A DNA stretch of 64,000 bases from Cryptomeria japonica (GCF_030272615.1 NC_081410.1:570853152-570917151), one strand, 5' to 3'; positions 1-12,309 are shown, counted from the stretch's first letter. The notes: generated by a model not told the origin, from the sequence alone. Numbers and translations: made by a program.

Positions 1-1
1 C

Positions 2-1303
2 AATCAACTGACAACTGAGAGTATGGACACACCACATGAGGATACAAATCCTGATTTTGAGGTGTTATATACAATGAACATTGACACTCAGGAAGTCAAT
101 ATTGTGGTGGATAAGGAATCAACTAAGAAATCATATGTGGCAATAGAGCCACTGACAGGAAATATTGTAGTAGAAAACATTGAATTTGGGGAACTAAAAC
201 AAACTGAAGGATCAAGTGAACCCCCAAATACTGGAAAGGAAAAGACCACATATGTGCATACTGATGCATCCACTGAAACTGGAAAACCAACTGAGTCACC
301 GACAACAGGCAGCACAGATGAAAAACCGATAGTAGACAACACAGAGAAACAGGCAAAGCAACAGGCTCCTTCACAAGTACAGACAGAGATAGTGCCATTG
401 GCCCAAAATGAAAAGACTAACATTTTGTTTGTAGAAATGCAAACTCAAATATATCCTCCAGAGAAAGATGAAAGAAAAGTTATAACTACAACTAGCGGAT
501 TACAGATTGTAAAAACTATTGGACAAACATCCGGTACAACCATGACAGAATTCAAACCTACTAATGTAATTGAGGTCTTATTAGATTCAATAAAGAAAAT
601 AACAGAGTGCAATACACAAGCCTATAAGGCTATAGATGACACTTTACCAATTTTGAAGATGATAACACCAAAGTGCAGTCTTGAGAATAAATATTCTTTG
701 AGCCAATTAGACACATTGTCTAAGTATATAACCGACAACCTAATAACACTAGAAAAAATAAATGAGGATACATTTAAGGAAAGAATGTTAAAAGAGAAAG
801 GAAAATTCTTTATGGAAATTGTGAATAAGAACAAAGAGGGAATGGATACTCTTTTACAGGAACTCAGTGAAATCATTTTTGACTTCAAGAAATTATACAG
901 GGACACTTGCAAAATGGATGTATTAATAGAGGATCTTGACAAAGAAATCAGAAAAGCACAGGATAAGATTAATAATATTGCTGATAATCTAATTGGAACA
1001 TCAAACTCATTTTTGGTATTAGAGAAGAAAATTTCAGAGCAGAAAGAGAAAATCAAGAAACTGGAAAATGAAAAACAAAGAATAAAGGACAAAGCAAAGG
1101 ACTTAAGATGTAGACTTGGTCCAAGATTATAGTATCTTATCTCTTTGAGAAAAGAAATATCTAAGGCTCTAGTTCCTAGACTAAAGACACCGGAAGAGAA
1201 AATGCATATACTCACCGGTACAATGCAGAGGACTCAAGAAGCCATAAAAGACTGCAAAACATTCAGCAATGGAATAAATCTAGTTTTGACAGACATTTTT
1301 TAG
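2..1303 (+). pseudogene. Accessory coiled-coil ORF of the Copia element, one internal stop
   Basis: The frame is already open at base 2, so the first ATG at 23 is probably not the true start and the protein likely begins outside the window. From that ATG it runs 369 codons to a TAG at 1130-1132, then stays open for 56 more codons to a TAG at 1301-1303, so the first stop looks like a single nonsense mutation. The N-terminal third is rich in Thr, Glu and Pro. The C-terminal two thirds is Lys/Glu/Leu-rich and reads as a long coiled coil, most clearly over the last 90 residues. I see no signal peptide, membrane segment, polymerase motif or zinc knuckle. By position, between the unseen pol and the 3' LTR, it matches the envelope-like or accessory ORF slot of SIRE-type elements. 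Its function is unknown. Confidence 0.6.
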
Positions 1304-1376
1304 ATTGTAACCCACTGGTTACAAGAATCCAGGCAGGACTCCACTGACAGCAAATGACAACCTTTGTCATTGATGT

Positions 1377-1387
1377 CAAAGGGGGAG
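1377..1387 (+). other. Upstream copy of the polypurine tract
   Basis: The sequence CAAAGGGGGAG follows a short CATTGATGT context. It duplicates the tract next to the LTR about 160 bp downstream. Multiple tracts of this kind are a known feature of SIRE-like Copia elements. Confidence 0.6.
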
Positions 1388-1534
1388 TAGAGGAATGAGA
1401 AAAATGGTTCATTTGCTCAGGGGAAGTACACAATTTTGAGCATACAGTTTTGGTAAGACATTTTTGGCAGACTATTTTTCGATATCATTTTTTGAACACT
1501 TTTTGATTTTTCTCATGAGTGTTTCCATCAATGC

Positions 1535-1547
1535 CAAAGGGGGAGAT
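1535..1547 (+). other. Polypurine tract next to the 3' LTR
   Basis: CAAAGGGGGAGAT lies directly before the LTR start at 1548. By family knowledge it would prime plus-strand DNA synthesis. Confidence 0.75.
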
Positions 1548-2335
1548 TGTTGGCAAATGCAAACTCCAATGAGAAATTGTAGGTGATTGAAGGTTTTTTC
1601 ATTGATGGCAACCTTGCAATCATATGATACCAGCAAGACAAATATACCGACACCGGCAATGACAAACTCTACACCGGCACATAGAACACCGACAATAAAA
1701 GGATGGATATTGACACTCTGGCTGACAAGAATTTTGTTGATAATATATTTTGTAATTAATTGTAAAATAATTGTAATTCAACATGGCGAGTTGTAATAGG
1801 ACTCATATATGTATGAGATCATTGTAGAACATTTAGTAACAATGTGATAGGTGAAATTATGTAGACCTAATATGCAAATTATAGGTTAAGGGTTTATGTA
1901 TGAAGCAGAGCTAAAACCAGTACTGGATCTAGCATAGCAGATGCTAATTTGAAGCAGTACAAGACATTGGATTTGTATAATCTATTTTTTTAAGTCAGTG
2001 TGACTTCCTTTGTAATTGAGCAGTGAACTCTAGGTGCTTGGCCTTCTTGCATGTGTAGGCCCCTCTTGTAAAATAGTAATATTCCCTTATTGGATAGTAA
2101 GTGAATATTGTGGGTCACAAATCCCACCGAGGTTTTTCCCACACTGGGTTTCCTCGTTAAAATACTATGTTATGGTGTTCTTTTCATGTGGTTGTTGTTA
2201 TTCTTGTTTACTACATTATTTTTGGTTTACCGGTACACAATATTGATATGATTTACATGTTTTAAATCAAGTAAATTCATTAACCGGTTAGATACTAATT
2301 CACCCCCCCTCTCAGTATCTTTGGGAATCCTAACA
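1548..2335 (+). repeat. 3' LTR of the SIRE-like Copia element (about 788 bp)
   Basis: It begins TGTTGGC directly after the polypurine tract and ends CCTAACA. The C-rich stretch CACCCCCCCTCTCAG just before the end is typical of plant Copia LTR ends. No partner LTR is in the window, so the boundaries rest on the TG/CA ends and the tract alone. Confidence 0.7.
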
Positions 2336-3175
2336 GAATGATGCACCACCTATAATCTTTAGTTGTTCCATAACTAGATATCTCTTCACACATGAACTTG
2401 CCCCATCATGCTCCCCTTTTTCCATGTCCATCTTCAAAACAAATCCATATATGAGGTACACCCCTCTCTACATGCATTCTTGAATTGACTTGTGTATTTA
2501 TCTAAGCAAATGAGATGTTGACCTAGTCCAATATCTTTTTCCTACAACTCAAAAAATTATGAAAGTAATGTTGCACATACTCTGATGAATGATACCTAAC
2601 ATTATTGATGTACAAATGGTACTCCTTGATTATCTTATTTTCTTCTTCTCTTCTATCATGGGAATATCTATATGTGATGTGCATAAAAATAGAAACCTGA
2701 GTAGAATTATAATATTGACATTGTACCTCATTTGGTGGTTGCATAGTGTAGTTTTTTAGAAAAACCGACCATAGATATAATATTACCACTAAGACCTATT
2801 CCAATTCCTTGCATACTTGTATAAAATATTTTCCTTTAAATTTAATATAAAATCAACAACATCGATTTCTCTTGTTACCAAGTCACATCAAGAACCTTCA
2901 CCTCCACTCTTCAAATCATATTTCAATGTCTCGTACCTCTTTTTTTGAACAATTTAATTTCCAAATTCATGCTCCCTATCCTCATGAAAACATGATACAA
3001 ACTTTGACAACCTACCACATTGTAAATACTTCTTATTTAAACAACCGTTTTTGTAAAAAAAAAACATTATATTTGTCACATGTTTTCTGTTAGAGAAAAT
3101 AATGTGGGGACCATTGGAATGTCAAAATAATCTATTTGTCCATTTTTATATGAAGCAAAAATCATATATCTATTA

Positions 3176-3178
<3 letters not shown>
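2336..3178. other. Spacer with no recognised gene
   Basis: AT-rich DNA with short ORFs only. I see no protein motif, structured RNA or clear repeat boundary. Confidence 0.6.

Positions 3179-3239
<61 letters not shown>
3179..3239. repeat. (AG)n microsatellite, about 30 units
   Basis: Uninterrupted AG dinucleotides for about 61 bp. Confidence 0.97.
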
Positions 3240-3242
<3 letters not shown>

Positions 3243-3790
3243 AGGTGTAGTGGGGGATAGAGGGAGCTAGAGGGAGATGGAGGGATCCAAAGTGAGATGG
3301 AGGGAGATAGAGAGAGGGAGAGGGAGGGAGGGAGTGAGATAGAGAGAGAGAGATGTATATCTAGGTGTGTGAGAGAGAGAACTATCTAAGTTTGGTGGGC
3401 GAATAGAGGGAGATTGAGTGAGAGGGAGAGAGGGAAGGATATTGAGAGATAGATAGAAGAGGAGGATTGATTTGAGAGGTTCATAGATGGAAAAAATTAG
3501 AGAGATTAGAAACCTAGAAGGGGGAATATGTAAGAGATGTGAGAAACCTAGAGGGAAGGAGTAAAGAGAGAGAGGTAGACTATATAGATAAGAAAGGAAA
3601 GGGGAAAGAGATCAATAAAGAGGGAGAGAGGTGAGAGACCTGGAGGGAGGGAGGAGGATCCAAAGAGAGAGGCCTAGGGTGGGAGGGACTGAGAGAGGGA
3701 GAAAATATCTAGAGAGATAGAGACCTAATAGAGAGGGGGGAAGGATGTTGAGAAACCCAAAAAATATTGTACATAAGAGAAAGGTTTAGA
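3240..3790. repeat. Degenerate purine-rich (GA/GGGA) tract
   Basis: Some 550 bp in which the plus strand is dominated by A and G in variants of GAGAGAG and GGGAG. It looks like a decayed expansion of the neighbouring microsatellite. Confidence 0.8.
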
Positions 3791-3820
3791 GATATAAAAA
3801 GATATTTATAAAATAGAATA

Positions 3821-3900
3821 TTTTTTATTAGGGTAAAAATATTTTGAGGGGACCCAAAACCCCTTACAATAGGTTTTGAAGGGACTCTAAACCTCAGATT
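3821..3900 (-). repeat. Short copy of a dispersed repeat end
   Basis: The stretch from TTTTTTATTAGGG through GAGGGGACCCAAAACCCC resembles the start of the repeat at 25304, which has TTTTTGATTAAGGG then GAGGGGACCAAAAACCCC, with the same block spacing. It abuts the broken end of the Copia gag at 3901. Confidence 0.5.
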
Positions 3901-4488
3901 TTACCATAACTATTATCAAAACTATTTAACTCAAAAGCAGTGAGTTTACCAATCAAAGAATCAACAATAACCTTATCCTTAGTAACGGACCTCAACTCTT
4001 GAATATAAGACACTCCAAATGCATAGGCAGGCAATAGGTTTATGAGAATCTTACTTACCACAGTGTCTTTTTCTATAGTACCATGAGCACTTTTGATTCC
4101 ACCGACAACTTCTTTAATCCTCTTTCCGTACTAAGTAATATTTTCTCCTTCCATCATTCTCATATCATCAAACTTTCCTCTAAGACTCTCTTCCTTAGCC
4201 TTTTGAACATGCTTATCACCACCATAGATTAATTCTAATTTATCCCAAACTTCAAAAGCAGTCTCTAAACCATGGACATCAATATATTTAGTATGAGATA
4301 ATGAACTTACTAATGCTTTCTTGCTACTCCTTCAACTGATCTACAGTTAGAGGATCGATAGGAGGTACATACTTAGTAATAACATGCTGCCAGAACTAAG
4401 CACACATACCTTTTATATATATCTTCATTCTATTACTCCATATTCTTTGGTTGTCCTTAATGAATTTGGGGCTCTCCTTCTTCACCAT
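3901..4488 (-). pseudogene. Copia gag (UBN2-type) fragment, broken
   Basis: An ATG at 4488 on the minus strand opens a reading that begins MVKKESPKFIKDN and continues with the motifs of plant Copia Gag (UBN2 family), including FEVWDKLELIYGGD, ESLRGKFDDMRM, ILINLLPAYAFGV and a final SIGKLTAFEL-like block. At least three in-frame stops and one frameshift near the middle break it. The family forms the virus-like particle shell in the cytoplasm. The C-terminal zinc knuckle is missing because the element is cut at the 3901 junction. Confidence 0.75.
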
Positions 4489-4540
4489 TTTCCTCGGATG
4501 TTTTCCTCAAGCGGTTAAGCTTCTACACAAAGAGGACCTA

Positions 4541-4554
4541 ATGCTTTGATACCA
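4541..4554 (-). other. Primer-binding site of the minus-strand Copia
   Basis: On the minus strand this reads TGGTATCAAAGCAT, eight bases after the LTR end. It is close to the TGGTATCAGAGC site, complementary to initiator Met-tRNA, that plant Copia elements use. Confidence 0.75.
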
Positions 4555-4562
4555 ATTACTAT

Positions 4563-5975
4563 TGTGAGGATCCGATTATTACTAAGAGGGGGAGGTGAAT
4601 AAGTAATAAGGATAAATTAAAACTTTTCCCCAATTTGAATAATACTTCACAAAACACTTTATAACTAGTACTGGTATCTACTTAATCAATCACTTAAGGC
4701 AAATTTATCAAAAAATTATGGGTAGCATCTCAAGTGTTCATCATAAAGTAACGGCATCAAATACATAACTCAAAAATCTACCCACAACATGAACACAAGG
4801 AGTTTACACATGGAAACCCCAATGGGAAAAACCACAGTGGGAATTAGTACCCACAAAATTTGCACTCTTTCAAAATGCACCCTATTAGGAGCCTAGCCTG
4901 GTTAGGAGCTTTAGAATAATGCCCTGGTTAAGAGAAGACCCTGTTAGGAGTCATTGAGTCAAGGGATTTTACAACTTATCTCTTTTAGGAGCTTTACCCT
5001 ATTAGGAGTAACCTCATTGGAGGATTTAAATCCAACTTAATGAGCCACCCAGTGAAGGAATTTACAAGATCAGGCCTGTTAGGACCTACTCGGTTAAGTT
5101 ATTTTAATGTTGTTGCAACTATTAGGAAACAATAGATAAATGATCTAATCAATGCACTTCTTGCTAATATAGTTCCTTGTTAGGTCCAATTTGCTTCACT
5201 CATGCAGACATATAAAACTAGTTCAACACACACACTTCTCTAGTCATCGACACAATAAACCTTCTAAAACTTTACCTAAATAAACTTAACAATTAGGTCA
5301 GTTAATAAACCCCAATCTACAATGAATCTATATCATAGATCATATCAGATCATTACAAATCATTACAATTCATCATACAGATCATTATGACAAATTTCAT
5401 GACAATTACAGTCATTGACTGATCATAACTCATCACCGCACATCGATCTGACAATTTGTCAAATTCTTATCACATTCTGCTAAGTACTTCATTGCTTCCC
5501 AAGAAATTCAATCCTTGAACGTGCCAAAACAATATCTTATATTTTCACATGGATTCTGACATGTCATCATCAACTTATAATAATGAAAAGAATAATTGCC
5601 AAACCATAAAACATCACTGGTCAAAATATCTTGATACTGGTTCTCAAACCTTGACTGATTATATAATAGTCAATTAAAAACATGATGTGGTTCATGGCAT
5701 AGACTCATTATGATGTCATAAGAACACATTCCAAACCATGACACTTAACTCAACACAGATCACAACTGCAACCATCTCCTTCTCTGTTCCTTCTTACCGG
5801 TTCACTATCACTTGACAAATTTTCTTTCCAACTCAACTCATTTCAATTCATTACTAGTTAGACTTAACTAGTAGACTTAGAAGGCATACCAATGATAAAC
5901 AAACATGGACAAATATGGTTGCCATCAATCACAACACAAATAACTAATCATATCACAATTATATAATCACCAACA
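4563..5975 (-). repeat. 5' LTR of the minus-strand Copia (about 1.41 kb)
   Basis: The lower boundary TGTGAGGATCC at 4563 is firm because the primer-binding site lies just outside. The upper boundary is the CCAACA at 5970-5975, chosen for its TGTTGG start on the minus strand, but it falls inside a 25-bp tandem repeat and may be off by a unit. Confidence 0.55.
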
Positions 5976-6035
5976 GTCCATCAATATATCATCACCAATA
6001 GTCCTTTAATATGTCATCACCAATGGTCCTTTACC
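5966..6035. repeat. 25-bp tandem repeat, nearly three units
   Basis: Units start at 5966, 5991 and 6016, each with ATCACCAAYRGTCC then a T/A-rich half. The third is incomplete. It overlaps the presumed LTR edge. Confidence 0.7.
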
Positions 6036-6045
6036 AATACACTAT

Positions 6046-7176
6046 CATCTTGATCAATTATGCCAACATGCCAACATCAAGAACATCCACCTCAATATGA
6101 ACATCATGTAAACCGATAACCTACAAATAACATTCTCACACCATGTCTCCAACATTCTCCCATGTTCTCCACACCCTCAAAAGAAAGAAATATAAGAACA
6201 TCTATGCCATCTCCCACATGACAACACATGAAAACAAAACTAGTGAACACATAGCTTCAAACCATCTCTAGACAATGTAATGTGAATACGAACATCTAGG
6301 AACATAACTAAAACAAAGAGAGAAATATTGCAAATCAAATCATGTAGTATGTCCTTCTACACACACATCTAAATCCTAATTATGTCAAGTATGATCTCCT
6401 CCATAGAACCACACATGAAAATAATAACAACACCCAAAAACCATTCAATACATTGGAATAAACCAACATATATAACATGGATGCAAGCCTCTCATAGCCA
6501 AGAAGATCAAACTAAATATCACGTCCCAAGCTTAGGGAATACACCCAATAAACTATCTCTCAAACTGATATCATTGACTACCACCATCATAATAATAAAT
6601 TAAATGCACAAGGAGATAACCAATGCCATACATCTATCAAATGGACCCTCAAGAACTGACAAAGTCCTTGTAGCTCAAGACCCATATCAATTAAAAATAA
6701 GCATAACATAATGCACATGAAAAGAACAATGGGAAATATCTCCCAAGTAGTAAAAAAATGAGTAGACCAAGAGTAGGAATGAGAATGCTCACAAAGATAT
6801 CTAGGTCACCAATGACTCACTCTAAGAACAATCTCCTCTTAAGTCCATAAACAAGGTGAATGCTCCTCGATCTTCCTACTAAAACAATAACAATCTCAAC
6901 ACATATCTATAATCACAAGAGAATACCATCATCACCTGCATCTCAATGTATCCATAAGCACCTATAATAGATCAATCCATGTAAAAATCCAATTGCAACA
7001 CCACAATATCATAAAGTATCAAGAAAATGATCATGTACCCAATACAAAGAGAACTACCAAGATCAATGTCAAAAACTCCAATCTCGAGAACTAGGAACAT
7101 AAACATGACAACATGATCTAACCATCTCCTCTAAGGAGATAACATGCTCCATATGATCATATCAAATAACAAGTAC
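6046..7176. other. Left half of an older repeat split by the Tat element
   Basis: A-rich DNA with words such as CCATCTCC and GATAACATG that recur right of the Tat element, for example near 23330 and 23510. The flanks at 7176 and 23043 would join as CAAATAACAAGTA then ACATGCC once the element is removed. I see no gene. Confidence 0.5.
7172..7176. other. Left target-site duplication of the Tat element (AGTAC)
   Basis: It matches AGTAA at 23043-23047 in four of five bases, directly outside the two LTRs. Confidence 0.5.
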
Positions 7177-10100
7177 TTTGGTTAACAAATTTTCCTTCCT
7201 TTAATATTTATAATGATGACTCATGCATACCCCTGATGAAAAGAAAAATAAAACCAACAGTTGGGTAAACCAAGTATTGGTTTACCCTTTGCATAAGAGT
7301 GTAGCTCCCCGTATGATATCCAATGAATTTTTATGCAAATTAATCACAAAGAAACACACTTTTTACCAGAAAGTGAGAAAGGATTTCACATCCATTTGTC
7401 AACACAATATGAATGCTACAAAATAATTATTCATAAATGCAAAGCTCACAGACTTAAACTTTGAACATTTCACTCTAATGTAAAACTCATTTCACCAAGT
7501 ATACTCAATATAGCATAAATGTTGATCGATACTCGCTCATGTCTCAAAGGAAAAGGGGGATCAAAATCATTTAAATGACAATATACAACTAATTTTCTTA
7601 AACAATGAATTCATAGACTTATAATATGTTGATAACAAATGAAGTAAATTATTCTACACACAAACATATATCGCAACAGAGATTTGATCTATCATTCAAA
7701 CACACAGATTTGAAAGCCATGCAAAATATATCATTTCATTCATATATAAAATGTCTTCACTAAAAATTCAAAAGAAAGTTAAGTCTACCAATTCCAATCA
7801 AAGTTTTTTGAACCTCTAATAAAGCTTGCTTAATTACATATATAGCCTCTAGGTCGAATAGTTTTTTGAAAATTAACCGAAGTTCTTAAACTTTATTCTA
7901 GAGTTAAGAGAAATTGTTTGCTTAAAATTGGATAAAACTTAAATGACCAAGAACCACAAACCAAATGACATCTCATCCATAAACCGATCAAAACTCCAAT
8001 GTGGTAGAGGAAGCTACTGATTTGTCCTATTTTTCTGCAGTACCACATACATTCTACCACTCCAAGTGTATCGTTGAGAAATTGACTATGAATTTATAGT
8101 ACGGGAGTCCAATATGTAGGATGTGTTGTTTACATACTTCTTTATCCATGTTCACCCACATGACCTTAATTTTATGCACTTCTAGATGATCAAAGCAAAC
8201 TGCTAACATTGATTCTATTCTGGACACCTTGGAGAAGTCATCCATAGTTAGCGATTTTGTTTCTTTGATGAGTTGCACCCTCTCTTTAAAGGTTTGGACC
8301 ATATCTGCTACTAGTTCGATCATTTGTCCATCATCCTTCAGGAATTGCATATCAATGCATTTCAAATATTTCTGCATTGTATCAATGAGCTCTTTTAATC
8401 CTTTTAATAACTTGATGGATTCTTCATGACCTTGTTGAATGATAGAATTCCTCCATTCAAATTTTTTTCTTGATACATACAACACATTGTCATCCAGGTT
8501 ATCCATAGGCTTCTCTGCAAGAAATTTCATGATGCCAAACTTCTGTACATCATTCATCTGTGCTAAGACTGCTACCCATTTATTTCTTTCTTTGTCCCAT
8601 GCTATAGATTCCAACTCCAACTCTGTACTCACAGTTATAGTATTATCATATACCTTAATTAGGCTAGCAATGTAGTATGTGCCTTGTTGCACTATGGAAT
8701 CAAGCCACTCATCAAAAACTTCAGTTATCATATGGCTTCTTTGGACCCGATCCAATAGCTTTTGATTTATTGGTGATTTGGGGTCAAAAGACAATGTCAT
8801 CTGTGTTAGAGGTTGAGGACTCAGGTGATGTATGGCATTGATATATTCTGCCATCTAATTAATAACTTGTTTCAAATCCCGTTTGTCCTTCTCATGTTTC
8901 CAGGTTCTAGATATAATTATTTTAGTGGAGGATTCTAAATATTTGGCATCTGTAACTCTTGAAGCAACTCCTAGGTCAATTTTGTCAATAATAAAATCCT
9001 TTTCAGTGGCTTTTTTTGGGTCTTTATCTAAGATTGGCTTAGCTACTTCCGCGGCCAAGTGCCCTATTTTGTCATCAACGTCCATCATAGCCTTTGTTTT
9101 AATCTTTTTAGGCTTGGATATTTTTCCAAGGAACTTACTAACCATATCCTCCATGGGAATGGTATTGGGAAATACACTACATTTCTTTCCAATTGAAGGT
9201 CCAAGCCATTGAGAAGTACTAGAAGTTTCTTTAGTTGGAGGTGTCTGATAATCGGGTGGATCAACAACAGTCATGGTGCTCATCAGATTTGGATTATCTT
9301 CAGGTTTCTTTTCTACATCTGCATCCTGTACTGAAGGATTATTTAACACTTGGTCATCCATGGTCACCTAGGTTTCTCCGCTTGAATCTAAGTCCACAAC
9401 GATCTGGTCGGCCATTGGTTCCCTATTTTTCTTTATGCTCCTAGAATGAGTAACTCGAATGGTTGACGAACTCAATAAAAATTTCTTCAACCTCTTGGTT
9501 TGAATCTCTCTAATTTTTGGACTTGTGGCACCTACAACATCAACAATTATATTAGAGAGGAGGAAGTAGGATTCCATGTTGTAGCATGGAGTGGACCAAC
9601 TCTTAATTCTTTAGGTGTAATAATTAGCTCCTTTCTAAATTTATGGTCCCTTAACCACTTCTTCGGTCTTACATGACATTGAAGGACTTGGCATGGATAA
9701 TTTATTCTTCTCTCATATCCCAATCAATTTTAGGGATGGGTTTCCCTTGAACCCTTACATTGAATTCATGATCCAATACATCTTCCCCCTCCTCTTTTTG
9801 TATTCTTGCTATATTGATCGACAACCTCATTGTAACAATCTGTTGCAGAGTGAACTTTGACCACAATCTTCTTCTCACCTCAAATTCATCACAACAATTT
9901 TCATAATAGTCTTCTGATTGGGCTTCATGAAAGAAATTGATATCAACATTTAGATATTCTACTACATAGCCTCTTCTATCAAACTTATGTCAGGCAATGT
10001 AGGGTTGTAAATTGAGTTTCTGGAACTCAAATTCTAGGTTCAAAGCAACAAAAACAAATTTACAATTATAATATCCAAGTTCAATTGGGAAGGCAACTCT

Positions 10101-12095
10101 AGATTTACTCTTCGCTCCTAACCTTTTGTCAATATGGGCAAGCTCTCTACAAACTACAATAAACACATAACTATCAAAGGCATACCTGGGCAATTTGAAT
10201 GGTTCACCTTAAAAGCTCCCCACTCTAATGTAAGTAAATTTGGGAAATTGGATAAAATATCTTCCATATTTACTAACCTTCTCCATGGCCTCAGCTAACA
10301 TTCTTTTATTTGTGTCTCCCTATAGTTCAAAGACAAGTCTTCCCATAAAAATATCATTCCATCTTGTAACATTTTCTCCATATCTCTGTTGTTGCAGGTG
10401 TGGATAATAATCATAAACCTTCATGCCATCTACCCAAGGCTCATGATGAAACCTTTTCCACTCTCTTGTATAGGCCACTATCTAAAACATATATGAGGAC
10501 ATAAAAACTGGACATTCCAAAAAAATTACTCAAACCCTCATGAAGCCTTTCAGCAATAACCTGTGCCCAGTCAAGATATTTCTCATCAACTAACAATACC
10601 TGGATGCAAAAATACATCCATTCTTCCCAGTAGAAATCATGTGAATTTCCTTTAAGTTTGTTTAACAAAATCACAATATCGTCCACCTCCGTTATGAAAT
10701 GTTCTCTTGTAAGAGGTTTAGGTAATTGGGACCTCCCTTTTTGAACCTTTAGAAGCCAATTCCTTGCAATGACTCTTTTATATGTTCTTTTCTTCTCAGA
10801 TAAAAATGTGTATGAGGTACCCATAGACCAATCCTCATAAGAGTCTTGATGAGGGATTCTGATTGCAGTCATTACCGTTTCTCTGTTAATTTGTACTAAT
10901 AATTCACCACTGCTAGTCCTAATGCACTTGCTATCAGTATCATACCTGTTCATACATGCTATCACCAATTTTGGACAAGGGGCGACAGTTGGGAATGTAG
11001 CAACTTCAATCAAGCCACTTTAAACTATTCTTTGCATCATCAAGTTTGCTTGAGGGTTTCTAACTCTATCTTAAAAATCTACTAAGTCAGCTTGGGTAAA
11101 AGAAGTGTCACCAAATTCTAGAAGTGTACTAACTAAGAATGATGCGCAACTAAGTTTTGGAAGACTCGACCTCATAATGGTTTCTTTTGCATTCATCAAA
11201 CAGTCTCTAGAAAGAACATAATTCTATTCCAAAACAAAGAATTTTCCTATGCTAACTTTCTGAGCTAGTAACACAGTGGAGAAGAAATTATCAAAATTCA
11301 CCTGTTACCACCATCAAATCTGTGAAACTCTTGGAATTATGGAGTTGAAATTACCTTCGATGTCCAACGCTTCTCCAACATCAACAACTACTACTTTAAA
11401 AATTTGAGAATTCACATATTAAGAGGTGGAAAAAAATTGAGTAGTACCTACGCACGCCTCATGATAATTCATCCGAACATGTGAGATAACCCATGATTTG
11501 ATGGGATCCTTACAACCTTCTTTATTATATATCAACACCACACAAATGGCTTGAGTTTTCATGATTTCTTTTTATAATTAGAATTTAAAAATATAATATG
11601 CCCAAAATATTCCTCTTGCCATGCCACCTTTGCATTATTAATGTCCTCAGGGCCAACTTAAAATGAACTTTTGAACTTTGAACCATTTAACAATAATTTT
11701 AATGGTTCAAGTTCAATCTTGAGAAAACAAAAGAAATTCCACCTTGCGGCTCAACACAACAACGGGAACGAGCGAAGACTTTTTAACAAACATAAATGAA
11801 GACTTTGAACTTTGAATCTTGAACCTCTATAAGAATGGTTCAAAAGTTCAAGTTCAAAACTGACTTAACACATTCGCGCTCACTCACTTAACAATAAAAC
11901 AAAGCCGCAACCCACACAAAGGAATCAGTTGAACCTCAGAACTTTAACCAGTATGCAGGTTCAACTTACAAGTTCATTGGGACATAAAAAGTGAATTATA
12001 AAGAAAAAGGTGCATAGCCAAGGACAGATTAAACCGAATGAGGAAAGCAATATTAAATACACATTAGTTTCTTCAAAACAAATAATGATGTAACA
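7177..12095 (-). repeat. 3' LTR of the Tat element (about 4.92 kb)
   Basis: It aligns by eye from end to end with 18127-23042. Both share the GGTTAAYARATTT start, the TATTTATAATGATGA block, the protein-coding middle and the end block GAATTATAAAGAAAAAGG through AATAATGAWGTAACA. The start reads TTTGG where the other copy has TGTTGG, a small deletion. Similarity stops abruptly at 12095. Confidence 0.85.
7988..11196 (-). pseudogene. LTR-borne long ORF, copy 1 (about 1,069 codons, broken)
   Basis: This is the counterpart of the ORF at 18936-22145. Its ATG at 11196 and terminal TGA at 7988-7990 occupy the same places, and its span of 3,209 bp differs from the other copy by one base. Internally it has at least two frame changes (between about 10441 and 9990, and between about 9990 and 9577) and several stops. 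The longest open stretches are 8054-8854 (266 codons), 8855-9367 (170) and 10441-11013 (190). Stretches that are open here are stopped in the other copy and the reverse, so the common ancestor must have been open throughout. I recognise no family. The C-terminal part is Lys/Glu/Leu-rich with a likely coiled coil around LLKGLKELIDTMQ. As the downstream LTR it may be the copy transcribed in full. Confidence 0.7.
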
Positions 12096-12309
12096 TCGGC
12101 TCTGATTGGGGACTGGGACTGAGAAGGACCAGGAATGAAACTTAGAATCTCTAGTTTCGCCCGCAAGTAGAGAAGGACCAGGAATGAAACTTAGAATGTC
12201 AACTTTTGCCCGCAAGAGGAGAAGGACAAAGATTCGACCACAACAAACACACAACAAGAAAAACAAAAAGCACATCAAAAACCGATATAAAAAATAGAAG
12301 AAAATCTAC
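12096..12309 (-). other. Region between integrase and 3' LTR, no clear polypurine tract
   Basis: On the minus strand the bases just before the LTR read AATCAGAGCCGA, which is not a typical plant Gypsy polypurine tract. The region is mostly a short tandem repeat. Confidence 0.5.
12121..12227. repeat. 49-bp tandem repeat, two units plus a stub
   Basis: Units at 12121-12169 and 12170-12218 both begin GAGAAGGACCAGGAATGAAA and end with CCCGCAAG plus a short tail. A third unit starts at 12219 and fades after nine bases. Confidence 0.85.

Larger units (their letters stand above)
1..2335 (+). mobile_element. 3' end of a SIRE-like Ty1/Copia retrotransposon
   Basis: The window opens inside this element. 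In order on the plus strand it holds an accessory ORF, two copies of a purine tract and an LTR that begins TGTTGG and ends CTAACA. Repeated polypurine tracts and an extra ORF between pol and the 3' LTR are known from the SIRE/Maximus Copia lineage, so I place it there tentatively. Gag-pol and the 5' LTR, if present, lie left of the window. Confidence 0.65.
3901..5975 (-). mobile_element. 5' part of a decayed minus-strand Ty1/Copia element
   Basis: Read on the minus strand, a 1.4-kb LTR is followed by a primer-binding site and a gag gene, in the standard order. The element stops at about 3901, inside gag or just after it, where another repeat begins. No protease, integrase or reverse transcriptase follows, so the rest was deleted. 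Confidence 0.7.

Noticed and set aside
88-1215. Minus-strand frames of 90-197 codons opposite the accessory ORF
   Set aside because: They are antisense shadows of the coiled-coil ORF. Their Ser/Phe/Leu make-up mirrors its Lys/Glu codons.
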